Notes: generated from the letters alone by a model not told the origin. DNA of 64,000 nt from JANRKF01 sp964518725 (GCA_964518725.1 CAZFKP010000015.1:1-64000), one strand, 5' to 3'. Counted from the first letter of the stretch, positions 25,962 through 35,203 are shown. Translations and numbers: made by a program.

Positions 25962-26784
25962 AGGTTGCTCCATGCTCAAGGTTGCTCATCCTCAGGTCGC
26001 CACCGCCAATCACGACGGTGTTCTCATCCTGCACAGTGCCTTGCACTATTTTTTTGCTCTCGGTATTGCGGACGTTGATGACGGAACCGAGGATGCCATC
26101 GGTCATGGCTTGCCCATTGGTGGAGATCGCCATCCCCCCATCTTTATACACCATTTTGACCAAACCATTTTTCTTGACCACAGCCGCTTGTTCCAGCTCT
26201 GTCGCGCGGATAGGTCGCCCGGCGGAAATAACGCGCTCAGGTGATTTTCCAACCAGCGACGCCATATCGACAATCGTATCGGCGCGCGCGCGCGCCTTGG
26301 CGTAATCGCGCAGCTCAACATCGCTCGCGGTAATTATCTCTCCTGCCCGCACGCTGCGCTTCAGCACCGGCACCTCCACCATTTCGTTGTAGCGGCCGGA
26401 AATGGGGCGGGCGCTGATGACATCTGTTCCGGAGATGGAGACGAGGTTCGCAGAGAAGCGTTGCGTATCCGGATTAAACCTCAACCCGCGAATCTCAACA
26501 CTGATCGGCTGGCTGAAAGAAAACAGATAATCCTCACCCTGAGAGTTAGTGATATCGGCAGAAACCTTCGCGCCTGCTCCACGCTCGGCCAGCGCCTGCG
26601 AGATGGCTTCCTCGGCGTCGGCATAGGTCAGCCTGAAATAGGGCGCATTCGCCGATCCATCGGCTTCGCTTGTCGATTCTGCAGCCTCTGAGGCCACGGG
26701 TTTGGGGTCGCTTTGCAGCGCCATCGCCGGTGTCACCAGCATCAGCACCGCGCCAAAAATAAAACCTTTCAAACGTTCACTCAT
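25951..26784 (-). CDS. flgA: Flagellar P-ring assembly chaperone FlgA
   Basis: FlgA is a periplasmic chaperone for assembly of the FlgI P-ring. The 277-residue protein has a signal peptide (about 1-22). An N-terminal variable region follows, then the SAF domain: VPVLKRSVRAGEIITASDVE, then GKSPERVISAGRPIRATELE and MVYKDGGMAISTNGQAMTDG, which match the family closely. It ends IRNT-like with NVRNTESKKIVQGTV and a short tail. It is preceded by flgG (9-base gap) and overlaps flgH. Confidence 0.93.
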   Translation of the reverse strand: MSERLKGFIFGAVLMLVTPAMALQSDPKPVASEAAESTSEADGSANAPYFRLTYADAEEAISQALAERGAGAKVSADITNSQGEDYLFSFSQPISVEIRGLRFNPDTQRFSANLVSISGTDVISARPISGRYNEMVEVPVLKRSVRAGEIITASDVELRDYAKARARADTIVDMASLVGKSPERVISAGRPIRATELEQAAVVKKNGLVKMVYKDGGMAISTNGQAMTDGILGSVINVRNTESKKIVQGTVQDENTVVIGGGDLRMSNLEHGATYEN

Positions 26785-26793
26785 AAATCCCCC

Positions 26794-27579
26794 TTAGACG
26801 CTTTGCGTGAGTGCCTGCAGCATGTCATCGCTTTTGGTAATGGCCTTACTGATCATCTCGTAGACACGCTGTGCCTTAATCAGGTTGGTCAGCTCGCTGA
26901 CCGGATCGACGTTCGAATTCTCAAGGAATCCTTGAAGAATGGAACCGAACTCATCAGTATCCGGATTGCCGACAATCGGCGAACCGGACGCGGTGGTTTC
27001 GAGGTAGGAGTTATTACCGATGGACTGCAACCCGGCCTCATTTACAAAATTGGCCACCTGAAGCTGACCAAGGTTTTGGGCGTCAATCTGACCGGGAATG
27101 GTGGCAAACACCTCCCCCGACTGGTTGATGCTAATTTCGGTGGCGTTGTTCGGAATGGTAATCGCCGGTTCCAGCGGGAAACCATCAATGGTTACAAGCT
27201 CGCCGTCGGCACTTACCTGAAACACGCCCGCCCGCGAATAGGCAATCGTGCCGTCCGGTTGGGTGATTTGGAAAAACCCCTTCCCCTGAATGGCAAGATC
27301 AAGCGGGTTCGACGTATTCTGCATGGCACCTTGTGTGTGCGTGCGGTAAATCGCCCCGGTTTTTACACCAAGACCAACCTGAATCCCTGTCGGCACAATG
27401 GTGCCGGTATCCGAAGAGTTGGCACCCACGCGTTTCTCATTCTGGTAGAGGAGATCCTGGAATTCCGGGCGCTGTTCCTTGTACCCCGTGGTGTTGATAT
27501 TCGCGAGATTCTGCGAAATCACATCGACGTAAAACTGCTGGGCGAGCATCCCGGTAGAAGCAATATCAAGTGAACGCAT
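26794..27579 (-). CDS. flgG: Flagellar distal rod protein FlgG
   Basis: FlgG builds the distal rod of the flagellum. The 261-residue length is exactly that of the family. N-terminal MRSLDIASTGMLAQQFYVDV and NLANINTTGYKEQRPEFQDL form the D0 rod motif, GKGFFQITQPDGTIAYSRAG is the flagellar basal-body core repeat, and the C-terminus has NSNVDPVSELTNLIKAQRVYE. It is flanked by flgF and flgA with tiny spacers in one operon. Confidence 0.98.
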   Translation of the reverse strand: MRSLDIASTGMLAQQFYVDVISQNLANINTTGYKEQRPEFQDLLYQNEKRVGANSSDTGTIVPTGIQVGLGVKTGAIYRTHTQGAMQNTSNPLDLAIQGKGFFQITQPDGTIAYSRAGVFQVSADGELVTIDGFPLEPAITIPNNATEISINQSGEVFATIPGQIDAQNLGQLQVANFVNEAGLQSIGNNSYLETTASGSPIVGNPDTDEFGSILQGFLENSNVDPVSELTNLIKAQRVYEMISKAITKSDDMLQALTQSV

Positions 27580-27589
27580 ACGTTATTCC

Positions 27590-28327
27590 CTATCCTTGTT
27601 GTGTCCACGCATTGGTGGTTTTCCGTTGTAAGTCGTAGATGGTCTCAATGTATTTGGCGGTAGTGCTGACGCTACGCGATACATCAATCATATGCGTCAA
27701 CTCGATCACCGGTTGGACGTTGGCGTTTTCCAGAGTGCCCTGCGACATGCGGACGTTATCTTCATTGCCAATTTCCGGCTCAACATCGCTTTTAAACAAG
27801 CCGTTGCCGATCTGCTCCATCAATTGCGGGTTTTCATAGATGGCAACGCCAATGGTGCTGAAATCTTCGCCGTTGACGGTGATGTTGCCAGCCGTGCCAA
27901 TGACGATATCCTGTGTTTCGGGCGGGAACTCAATCGGCTGGCCGGACGCATCCAGCACCTTGTACCCGCTGGGGGTAATCAGTGCGCCGCTTTCATCCAG
28001 CGAAAAATTGCCGGCACGGGTGTAGCGTGTGCCAAGGGGGGTTTCCACCATGAAATAGGATCCGGCTCCCTCAAGCGCCACGTCGAGTTGCCCGCCGGTC
28101 ACGCGGCGGCTGCCTTCCTGCACGTAGCGGTAGGAGGAAACGTCATTGGCAAACGACATGTTATTGTGATTGCCCTGATTATTGTCCTTTTTCAGATATT
28201 CGGAGAAGATAATTTTTTCCGCCTGGAAACCAGTGGTATTGGCGTTGGCAATGTTATTCGTCGTCTCCGCCATGTCGCGGAAAAGCGCCAGTTGTCTTGA
28301 TAATGCAATGTAAATGCCGTTGTCCAT
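27590..28327 (-). CDS. flgF: Flagellar proximal rod protein FlgF
   Basis: FlgF is a proximal rod subunit. The start is MDNGIYIALSRQLALFRDMA at 28327 (245 residues); longer extensions upstream are unlike the family. ANNIANANTTGFQAEKI-type D0 motif, RVTGGQLDVALEGAGSYFMV and the C-terminal LENANVQPVIELTHMIDVSR identify it. It is the first flagellar gene of this minus-strand operon; the unknown protein at 28362-29771 lies 34 bases upstream on the same strand and may be co-transcribed. Confidence 0.96.
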   Translation of the reverse strand: MDNGIYIALSRQLALFRDMAETTNNIANANTTGFQAEKIIFSEYLKKDNNQGNHNNMSFANDVSSYRYVQEGSRRVTGGQLDVALEGAGSYFMVETPLGTRYTRAGNFSLDESGALITPSGYKVLDASGQPIEFPPETQDIVIGTAGNITVNGEDFSTIGVAIYENPQLMEQIGNGLFKSDVEPEIGNEDNVRMSQGTLENANVQPVIELTHMIDVSRSVSTTAKYIETIYDLQRKTTNAWTQQG

Positions 28328-28361
28328 GCCTCCTGTTATGCATGAACTGTGCCAACTGGTT

Positions 28362-29771
28362 TTAGGAGAGTGTTTTCGCAGGCCGCAATGCCGGAATACC
28401 ATCCTGCCGACGCAGGCTATTGGCGATGTCGGTGTATAATTGCGGTGGCATGAATTCCTGATGGGCTGGATTGCGTTCAAAGGTTTGGTGAGCAAGCCTT
28501 GGCGAGCCGGATGAAATAATTTCGGTACTTAAGGTGGTGACCGCTATGGGTGTACTGTCGTTCAATAATTGCTCAAGTTTCTTGCGAGCATCATCGAACT
28601 CTTTGCCGCGATCTTCCTTAAGCGGCGGAATGGTGATAATAACTTTTCCATTGTCCATGCGCTCGGCATATACGGATAAATCGTTGCATAAAGGATAAGG
28701 CTTGCGAAACTCGTTCGGATCGATACGGCTTAAGGCAAACAAATCATTGAGTGGCCCCATGTGGGAATCATCATATAAAGTTGCCTGATTAAATTCAATT
28801 TGCAGAAGCGGATTATCAGGAAAGCTGAAATGCGGTCGCCAGCCCGTGGTCACTTCCGGTAAGTGTTCGGCCTCTGGGTGGGTGAAGCCGTACTTGATAT
28901 TGCACATGGTCTCCAGCACGCTGCGCGCCATGTGGAGTTTTTCTGGGGCGGTTTCCAGGTGGCGTAATTCCATTCGCCCCTTAGCTGTGCGTATACCATT
29001 CGAACGTTGAGGGGAAGCCCTGCGCCCTTCTCCTGCAGCATAGGTCAGGGCAGCCACCGCTGCTTTTGACTTCTGCAGGTCTTCACCGGTTTCGTTCTCA
29101 AAAATATTTCTCGCCCCCGGTTCAAACGGCTTGCCACCCCCCCATACGCTGACATGCAAATGGATATGCACAGTATGTGCTCCCCTCACCTTGAGGGCGT
29201 GCATGAGCTGGTTATAGGCGGCAATGAACTCCAGCGGCTCCAGCGGTTTGGTTCGTATCTCCAGCGTTCTCGGCTCGTCGCGCCAGCCAATGCCTTCCCG
29301 CGCCCGACCATAGCGATATTCAGTAATGTCACTTAGCTCACCCTTCATCAGCCAGTTACCTTCAGGATCCTGCAAGCCATGCAATTCGAGCATGGCAAGA
29401 TAATGCACTGAGAAAGTGGCGATTTCATTTTTTAGTGTTTCTGCCCACGTACTATCGCCTCCATTTTTCGCATAATCACCCAGAGCTTTTTCAAGTCTGG
29501 CGAGTAATAAAGGTGTGTCTTTCGGTAAAATGGATCCCTGATCGAAATCAATATCGCTGCCAAAGCAGAACGAAACCTCGCGGGAATCCCCATGCACAGA
29601 CATTTTGTCGGGAGCCTGCATGGCTTTGATCGCCGCAAGGATTTTCATATTTGACTGCCAAGTCACCGGCGTTACGGCGGTGGGGTGGGTTTTTGTCCAA
29701 TCAATATCCGGGATGCTTATCATTCCAACCTTGTTCGCCTTGTCGCCATTGACTAGCATATTATATTCCAT
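28362..29771 (-). CDS. Uncharacterised protein with amidoligase-like features
   Basis: I do not firmly recognise this 469-residue soluble protein. It lacks a signal peptide. Visible elements are an early FCFGSDIDFDQGSILPKD, a central EIRTKPLEPLEFIAAYNQLM then GAHTVHIHLHVSVWGGG, and GRMELRHLETAPEKLHMARS. The pattern of an E-x-R/K-PLE strand, followed about 30 residues later by a His-rich HxHLHVS strand and then an R-x-E-x-R element, recalls the glutamine synthetase-like fold of amidoligases (carboxylate-amine ligases). This is a resemblance seen by eye, not a family match. It lies immediately upstream of the flgF-flgG-flgA-flgH operon. The start may be Met1 or Met5. Confidence 0.7.
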   Translation of the reverse strand: MEYNMLVNGDKANKVGMISIPDIDWTKTHPTAVTPVTWQSNMKILAAIKAMQAPDKMSVHGDSREVSFCFGSDIDFDQGSILPKDTPLLLARLEKALGDYAKNGGDSTWAETLKNEIATFSVHYLAMLELHGLQDPEGNWLMKGELSDITEYRYGRAREGIGWRDEPRTLEIRTKPLEPLEFIAAYNQLMHALKVRGAHTVHIHLHVSVWGGGKPFEPGARNIFENETGEDLQKSKAAVAALTYAAGEGRRASPQRSNGIRTAKGRMELRHLETAPEKLHMARSVLETMCNIKYGFTHPEAEHLPEVTTGWRPHFSFPDNPLLQIEFNQATLYDDSHMGPLNDLFALSRIDPNEFRKPYPLCNDLSVYAERMDNGKVIITIPPLKEDRGKEFDDARKKLEQLLNDSTPIAVTTLSTEIISSGSPRLAHQTFERNPAHQEFMPPQLYTDIANSLRRQDGIPALRPAKTLS

Positions 29772-29843
29772 CGCCTGTTAACACAATATTTAGGAAACAT
29801 ACGCTAAATACTGTCCATACTAATTTATCCAAGGGGCGTTATT

Positions 29844-30362
29844 ATGGCCGAAGATGCAGACAAACCAACCGACGAGAAGCCCGAAGTCGCTGAAGGCGAA
29901 GGCTCCCCCGAGGGTGGGAAGAAGAAGTCCAAGAAAAAGCTAATTATCATCGGCGGATTGGCTGTGGTGTTGCTTGCCGGTGGTGGAGCGGCGGCGTATT
30001 TCATGGGAATGTTCGGCGGTGGTGATGGGCACGCAGAAGAAAAGACGGTGCAGGAACAGGTGGTCTATTATTCCATGCCGGAAATGATCATCAACCTCGC
30101 CGCTCCCGGCAAGCAGGCAAGCTTCCTCAAGGCCACGGTGATCCTTGAATTGCAGCATAAGCTTGATGCCGTTACGGTGGAGGCCAACCTGCCCCGCCTG
30201 ATGGATGCGTTCAACACCTATGTGCGCGAACTTCGCCCGAGCGATCTCTCCGGCTCGGCAGGCATCACCCGGCTGCGCGAGGAGTTGTTACTGCGCGCCA
30301 ACAAAGCCCTCGAACCCACCAAAATCAATGATGTGTTGTTCAAGGAAATTGTTGTCCAGTAA
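29844..30362 (+). CDS. fliL: Flagellar basal body-associated protein FliL
   Basis: FliL is a single-pass inner-membrane protein that surrounds the stator and supports torque. The 172-residue protein has an acidic/Lys-rich N-terminus, one membrane helix (about 33-54), then the periplasmic domain. VYYSMPEMIINLAAPGKQAS and LREELLLRANKALEPTKIND, with FKEIVVQ at the end, are typical. An AAGGGG site precedes the ATG. The start codon of the pseudopilin gene lies inside its last codons. Confidence 0.95.
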   Translation: MAEDADKPTDEKPEVAEGEGSPEGGKKKSKKKLIIIGGLAVVLLAGGGAAAYFMGMFGGGDGHAEEKTVQEQVVYYSMPEMIINLAAPGKQASFLKATVILELQHKLDAVTVEANLPRLMDAFNTYVRELRPSDLSGSAGITRLREELLLRANKALEPTKINDVLFKEIVVQ

Positions 30363-31203
30363 CCCTAGAGATTCTGGATTCACGCTCATTGAGCTGTCGA
30401 TAGTCCTTATGATTATTGGCTTGCTGGTTGGTAGTATTGCGGGTGCACGCATCATGATCGCCAATGCTGATCTGCGCTCCGGCGTTGCCCAACTGGAATC
30501 ATACAATCAGGCCGTTTATGCCTTCAAAAATAAATTTAACTGCCTGCCGGGAGATTGCATCAATAATAGGGCTATTGGCGGGCTAAATACCGGATATCAT
30601 TGCGATAACGGCAATGGGGACGGACAGATCAATGACAGTTGTGGTGGCGGCTCTCTCTTGCCAGTCAGCGATGTGGAAGCATCGGCTTCGGCAGAGGCAT
30701 GGCATTTCTGGTATATGCTATCGAGCATGCGCTACATTCCCGGCAGTTATAATCCCGGCCAGGCTTACTCCATGGGGATTAACGCCGCCGCCTGGCCCAT
30801 TTCATCGCCACTTACTAAATTCCCCTCGCAGCGGAATGCTGCCGCTTATGATACGGTGCGTGTGTGGGCGTGGTTTTATGCCGGTTCTCATTACTGGGCA
30901 TTTACCGGAGGAAATGTTGATGGAGCGTGCAACGGTTATGCTTTTTGCATGCCCTTTACTCCTCTCACCGTATCGCTTGTCGATGTCAAAATGGATGATG
31001 GCATACCCGGCAGCGGCATTGTGGTAGCCACACGGCAAGGAACGGGATACGGCGCCGATGGCAGCCCGCAATTCAACAACCCTTATACCACAGGAACTCC
31101 CGGCAATGCCGGATGCACGCTTACCACCGCCACACCGAACAGCTACAACATTACCTACACTGCCCAACCTTATTGCAACATGACGATCAAAACCAATTTT
31201 TAA
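30352..31203 (+). CDS. Type IV prepilin-like (pseudopilin) protein
   Basis: The protein has a class III prepilin signal: after a very short leader (SNPRDSG) the motif GFTLIELSIVLMIIGLLVG begins, with cleavage expected after Gly by a PilD-type peptidase and the conserved Glu at +5. No ATG is available. TTG 30352 (or 30349) is preceded by AAGGA at 30342-30346, giving about 283 residues and an 11-base overlap with fliL. The mature domain is about 270 residues, Cys-, Gly- and Asn-rich (CLPGDCINNR, CDNGNGDGQINDSCGGG), so disulfides and possibly a calcium site are likely. It resembles lone prepilin-like secreted proteins of alphaproteobacteria. Its presence between fliL and fliM is unexpected. Confidence 0.85.
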   Translation: MSSNPRDSGFTLIELSIVLMIIGLLVGSIAGARIMIANADLRSGVAQLESYNQAVYAFKNKFNCLPGDCINNRAIGGLNTGYHCDNGNGDGQINDSCGGGSLLPVSDVEASASAEAWHFWYMLSSMRYIPGSYNPGQAYSMGINAAAWPISSPLTKFPSQRNAAAYDTVRVWAWFYAGSHYWAFTGGNVDGACNGYAFCMPFTPLTVSLVDVKMDDGIPGSGIVVATRQGTGYGADGSPQFNNPYTTGTPGNAGCTLTTATPNSYNITYTAQPYCNMTIKTNF

Positions 31204-31256
31204 GAATGGCATAACTCTTGCGAGTGGTATGCCTATAGTATAGCTATAGGTGCATT

Positions 31257-32345
31257 ATGGCCGACGAAAACCAACCCGAAATGACCGACGATGAAAAGGC
31301 CGCCGCCGAGTGGGAGGCCTCGCTTGCCAATGAAGGTGGTGATGGCGCCGCCGCTGCGGGAGGGGATGCGGAAGAACAAGCGCGCATTCTCAACCAGGAC
31401 GAGATAGACTCGCTGCTGGGGTTTGATACCGTTTCTGGTGGTGGCCAAGCGAAAGATGGCATTTTTGCCATCCTCGACAAATCGATGACGGCGTATGAAA
31501 AACTGCCGATGATCGAGGTGGTGTTCGACCGCCTCGTGCGCCAGCTTTCCACCAGCTTCCGCAATTTCACTTCGGAAAACGTTGAGGTCAGCCTCGATTC
31601 CATGACCAGTGTACGTTTCGAGGATTACCTGAATTCGATCCCCCTCCCCGCGTTGCTGGTTATTTTCCGTGCCGTCGAGTGGGAGAATTACGGCATGGTG
31701 ATGGTCGATTCCGCACAAATCTACACTATCGTCGATATTCTTCTCGGTGGCCGTAAATCGAGCAAGAAAAATGTCCGCGTCGAAGGTCGCCCCTACACGA
31801 TTATCGAACAGGATTTGGTGAAGCGCATGGTGGATATTCTGCTCGCCGACCTTGGCGCGGCATTCGAGCCGATCTCTCCGGCTACCTTCACCTTCGACCG
31901 GCTGGAAACCAACCCGCGATTCGCCACTATCAGCCGTCCGGCAAACCCGGCGCTTCTGGTCAAGTTCCGCGTTGATATGCTGGAAGATCGTGGTGGGTTT
32001 ATCGAGCTGCTCTTGCCGCACGCCACACTCGAACCCATCCGCGACCTCCTGCTGCAAATGTTCATGGGCGAGAATTTCGGCCAGGATACGGTATGGGAAA
32101 AACATCTCGGCAAGGAGCTCCGCAATGCTGCGGTTACTGTCGAGACGGTGTTGCCGGAAAAAACCATTACCCTGAAAGATGTGATGAGCTTTAAAGTGGG
32201 GAGCACACTGCTGCTCGACTGCAACCCGGAGGATGAGGTGATGCTGCGTTGCGGCGGAGTGCCAATTACTACTGGCGTATTAGGGAAAGTTGGTGATAAT
32301 ATCGCCGTATCGCTTACGGAAGATATTAAACGCAAACCAAAATAA
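31257..32345 (+). CDS. fliM: Flagellar motor switch protein FliM
   Basis: FliM forms the C-ring middle and binds phosphorylated CheY. The 362-residue protein has an acidic N-terminal extension of about 43 residues before the CheY-binding motif ILNQDEIDSLLGFD, as often in alphaproteobacteria. The CheC-like middle domain has RQLSTSFRNF and YGMVMVDSAQIYTIVDILLGG, and the SpoA domain is at the C-terminus (LRCGGVPITTGVLG). fliN is not next to it. An imperfect hairpin lies in the 53-base leader between the pseudopilin stop and this ATG. Confidence 0.97.
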   Translation: MADENQPEMTDDEKAAAEWEASLANEGGDGAAAAGGDAEEQARILNQDEIDSLLGFDTVSGGGQAKDGIFAILDKSMTAYEKLPMIEVVFDRLVRQLSTSFRNFTSENVEVSLDSMTSVRFEDYLNSIPLPALLVIFRAVEWENYGMVMVDSAQIYTIVDILLGGRKSSKKNVRVEGRPYTIIEQDLVKRMVDILLADLGAAFEPISPATFTFDRLETNPRFATISRPANPALLVKFRVDMLEDRGGFIELLLPHATLEPIRDLLLQMFMGENFGQDTVWEKHLGKELRNAAVTVETVLPEKTITLKDVMSFKVGSTLLLDCNPEDEVMLRCGGVPITTGVLGKVGDNIAVSLTEDIKRKPK

Positions 32346-32352
32346 CTAACAA

Positions 32353-32964
32353 ATGACCGGTCTTATCGCCAACGTGCTTTTGAATGTGTTATTGGTCGGG
32401 CTGCTTGCGGCCACCATTATTTATTGCGTTATCCTCAACCGCCGTATCCAAACCTTGCAGGATAGCAAAAGCGAGCTTGCCACGCTGCTGATGCAATTTG
32501 ACGAATCGACCATCCGTGCCTCGGAAACCATCGTCGCGATGCAAACGGCCAGCAAAAAAATCGGCGATAATATCCAGCTCAAGCTCGACAAAGCCAATTA
32601 CCTGCTTGATGATTTGTCCTATGCCATCGAAAAAGGCACCCGGCTTTCCAGCCAGATTGAGGCGAGCTTCGCCGTTGGCCGTGCACGTAACAAAGCCATG
32701 ACGGAAACCGCTCCCCATGTGAATGACCACACGTTGCACGTAACACCGGAAGACATGGAAGTGCCGCCGCCTGTCTCCGAAAAACACGCCTCCAAGCCAT
32801 CCACGAAACGTCCGCCGGCTTCGATTGAGGCGTTGCTTGAAAAAGTGGTCAGCCGTAAGCAGCATATGCAGGAAACGGCAGCGAATGACCCCAAGGAACC
32901 CGCCGCTGGCCGCTCCCGCGCCGAGCAGGAACTGATCGACCTGATCCGCAGTAGCAAGGGGTAA
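32353..32964 (+). CDS. DUF6468 flagellar-locus membrane protein
   Basis: The 203-residue protein has an N-terminal membrane helix (about 7-27, VLLNVLLVGLLAATIIYCVI). It then has a coiled-coil region starting LNRRIQTLQDSKSELATLLM and a variable C-terminal tail ending AEQELIDLIRSSKG. This matches the alphaproteobacterial DUF6468 proteins encoded between fliM and a MotE-like gene. Its exact role is unknown; position and topology suggest an accessory part of the motor. It begins 7 bases after fliM. Confidence 0.85.
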   Translation: MTGLIANVLLNVLLVGLLAATIIYCVILNRRIQTLQDSKSELATLLMQFDESTIRASETIVAMQTASKKIGDNIQLKLDKANYLLDDLSYAIEKGTRLSSQIEASFAVGRARNKAMTETAPHVNDHTLHVTPEDMEVPPPVSEKHASKPSTKRPPASIEALLEKVVSRKQHMQETAANDPKEPAAGRSRAEQELIDLIRSSKG

Positions 32965-32967
32965 GCC

Positions 32968-33741
32968 ATGTCACTACGTGTGCGTATCATTCCGCTGACG
33001 GTTGTCGTGGCCTCCCTGTTTATGATGGTGAAGATGGTTGACCTGATCCAGGGTGGGCAGCAACTTTCCGAGTCGTTGCTGATTGCGCGTGTGGGTGCAG
33101 AAACGGCTCCAGCTCCCGCGCCTGACGAAAAACCGGAAACAAAGAAAGAAGACGCGCCAGCAACAAAAGACGAGAAAAAAGAAGGGGAAAAGGAAGGCGA
33201 TAAAAAAGAAGGCAAGGAGGAGAAAGAAGAGCCTAAAAAAGGCGAGAACCCCAACGTGTCCGACACCACCGGTGATATTGCCGACCGTCGTTTTACGACG
33301 GTTGAGCTGGAGCTTCTGCAAAAACTCTCTAAACGTCGCGAAGAGCTTGCCAATTGGGAAGCCAACCTGCAGATCAAAGAAACCACGCTGGACGCGACGG
33401 AAAAACGCATCGATGATAAAATTCAGCAGGTAGAAGCCATGAAAAAGGCAGTGAGTGCCGCTCTTGCCGAATATAATAAAATTGAGGATACCGAGCTTAC
33501 AAGCCTTGTAAAAATTTATGAGAACATGAAGCCGGGCGATGCGGCGCGCATTTTTGACGAGTTGGAACGCCCAATCCTGCTGTTGATCGTGGATCGCATG
33601 TCGGAGAAAAAAGCCGCTCCGATCCTCGCCGCAATGGATCCTAAACGTGCCAAGCTGGTGACGGTTGATCTTGCCGAACAGCGCCGTCTAAAAAATAACA
33701 GCATGAGCGCCGCTTCCGCCATGGCCGATAAGAAGCCGTAG
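32968..33741 (+). CDS. MotE-like flagellar protein (MgtE-N-like domain)
   Basis: The 257-residue protein starts MSLRVRIIPLTVVVASLFMM, an N-terminal membrane anchor or signal. A highly charged Lys/Glu linker follows (about 45-90), then a coiled coil (about 110-160). A C-terminal MgtE N-terminal-like domain has LVKIYENMKPGDAARIFDEL and MSEKKAAPILAAMDPKRAK. This is the architecture of MotE, the periplasmic chaperone that helps MotC support stators, and of alphaproteobacterial homologues beside fliM. It starts 3 bases after the DUF6468 gene. The Lys/Glu tract is low complexity. Confidence 0.85.
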   Translation: MSLRVRIIPLTVVVASLFMMVKMVDLIQGGQQLSESLLIARVGAETAPAPAPDEKPETKKEDAPATKDEKKEGEKEGDKKEGKEEKEEPKKGENPNVSDTTGDIADRRFTTVELELLQKLSKRREELANWEANLQIKETTLDATEKRIDDKIQQVEAMKKAVSAALAEYNKIEDTELTSLVKIYENMKPGDAARIFDELERPILLLIVDRMSEKKAAPILAAMDPKRAKLVTVDLAEQRRLKNNSMSAASAMADKKP

Positions 33742-33761
33742 GCGATGAGTGTGAGGCACGC

Positions 33762-35117
33762 GTGATTCACCCAGAAATTTTCCGTGAGTACGATATCCGT
33801 GGCGTGACCACGGATAATTTTACCGGTGAGGTGGTCGCCGCAATCGCGCGCGCCTTCGCCGGAAAAGCCGGCGGTACGGTGGTCATTGCCCGCGACGGCA
33901 GGTTATCCTCACCGGCACTCGCTAAAGCATTGGCGGCCGGTTTGCGTGACGGCGGCTGCGATGTGGTCGATATCGGCCTCGCCCCAACCCCGATGCTGTA
34001 TTACGCCACCACCACGCTCAACGCCGCAGGCGGCGTCATGCTTACCGGTTCGCATAACCCGCCCGACCATAACGGCATGAAATTCATGCTGCACGGAAAA
34101 GCCTTTTATGGCGCGCAGATCCAGCAGTTACGGGAAATTGCCGAACAGGCAAACGCCGGTGCCGGCGCGAGCATGGGCAACTATTCTGAACTCACTATCC
34201 AGCGCGAATATCTTCACGCGCTACATGAAGCCTATGATGGCACCCGTGATCTGAAAGTAGCATGGGACGCAGGTAATGGTGCTACCGGTGAGGTGATGGC
34301 AGCACTCTGCGCTACCCTGCCCGGCACGCACATCACCTTAAACGAAACAATCGACGGCACCTTCCCAGCGCATCATCCCGACCCCACCATCCCCAAAAAT
34401 CTTGTGCAATTGATAGATAGGGTCAGGAAAGAACAATGCGACCTTGGGATTGCCTTTGATGGCGATGGCGACCGCATCGGCGTGGTGGATAATGAAGGCG
34501 AAATCCTCTGGGGCGACCAGCTATTGATGCTGTATGCCGCCGATATCCTGAAAAAACTCCCGGGTGCCACCATCATTGCCGATGTGAAAGCGTCCGGCGC
34601 CTTGTTCGACGAGGTGAAACGCCTGGGTGGCGTACCGCTAATGTGGAAAACCGGACATTCGTTGATTAAATCCAAAATGGCGGAAACGAAAGCGCCGCTG
34701 GCCGGTGAAATGAGCGGCCATATTTTCTTCGCCGATAAATATTACGGGTTTGACGATGCGCTCTATGCCGCGGTGCGCCTGATCGGCGTGCTGTCACGCA
34801 GCGGTAAGACACTCTCCGAGTTGCGCGATGCCTTGCCCAAGCGGATCAATACCCCGGAAATCCGCTTTGCCTGTGATGATACGCGGAAATTTGATGTCAT
34901 CAGCGAAGTCAAATCCAGGCTCAAGGCGGCGGGCGCCGATTTTTCAGATGTGGACGGCGTGCGGGTGAACACACCCGACGGCTGGTGGCTGCTGCGCGCC
35001 TCCAACACCCAGCCGATGCTGGTGGCGCGTTGCGAAGCTCAGGATTTCTCAGGTTTAGCGGCACTGAAACAAGACTTGCAGAAGGAACTCGCATTCAGTA
35101 ATGTCGCCCTTCCCTAG
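33762..35117 (+). CDS. Phosphomannomutase/phosphoglucomutase
   Basis: This 451-residue alpha-D-phosphohexomutase interconverts mannose 6- and 1-phosphate (and probably the glucose forms) for sugar-nucleotide and LPS precursors. Domain 1 begins FREYDIRGV and contains the phosphoserine loop LTGSHNPPDHNG (about 94-105). The metal loop IAFDGDGDRIGVVD is at about 228-241. Domain 3 has LAGEMSGHIFF, the sugar-binding GEMSGH motif, and domain 4 has RASNTQPMLVARCEA, the phosphate-binding loop. The start is GTG 33762. It may supply the LPS genes at 42755-45944. Confidence 0.93.
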   Translation: MIHPEIFREYDIRGVTTDNFTGEVVAAIARAFAGKAGGTVVIARDGRLSSPALAKALAAGLRDGGCDVVDIGLAPTPMLYYATTTLNAAGGVMLTGSHNPPDHNGMKFMLHGKAFYGAQIQQLREIAEQANAGAGASMGNYSELTIQREYLHALHEAYDGTRDLKVAWDAGNGATGEVMAALCATLPGTHITLNETIDGTFPAHHPDPTIPKNLVQLIDRVRKEQCDLGIAFDGDGDRIGVVDNEGEILWGDQLLMLYAADILKKLPGATIIADVKASGALFDEVKRLGGVPLMWKTGHSLIKSKMAETKAPLAGEMSGHIFFADKYYGFDDALYAAVRLIGVLSRSGKTLSELRDALPKRINTPEIRFACDDTRKFDVISEVKSRLKAAGADFSDVDGVRVNTPDGWWLLRASNTQPMLVARCEAQDFSGLAALKQDLQKELAFSNVALP

Positions 35118-35203
35118 GTCTTAAGCTGCCTCCGTTCGCGCCTGCTGGCGCTCACATGAGGCCTCGCTCAAGGCTGGCGCGGCCTGCTTGCCGCGCTTTA
35201 TTT

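Noticed and set aside
26713..27573. 286-codon open frame on the plus strand
   Set aside because: Antisense to flgG, which matches its family end to end.
31233..32105. 290-codon open frame on the minus strand
   Set aside because: Antisense to fliM; no recognisable domain and no ribosome-binding site.
32619..33410. Ser/Phe-rich 263-codon frame on the minus strand
   Set aside because: It is the complement of the Lys/Glu-rich tract of the MotE-like gene.
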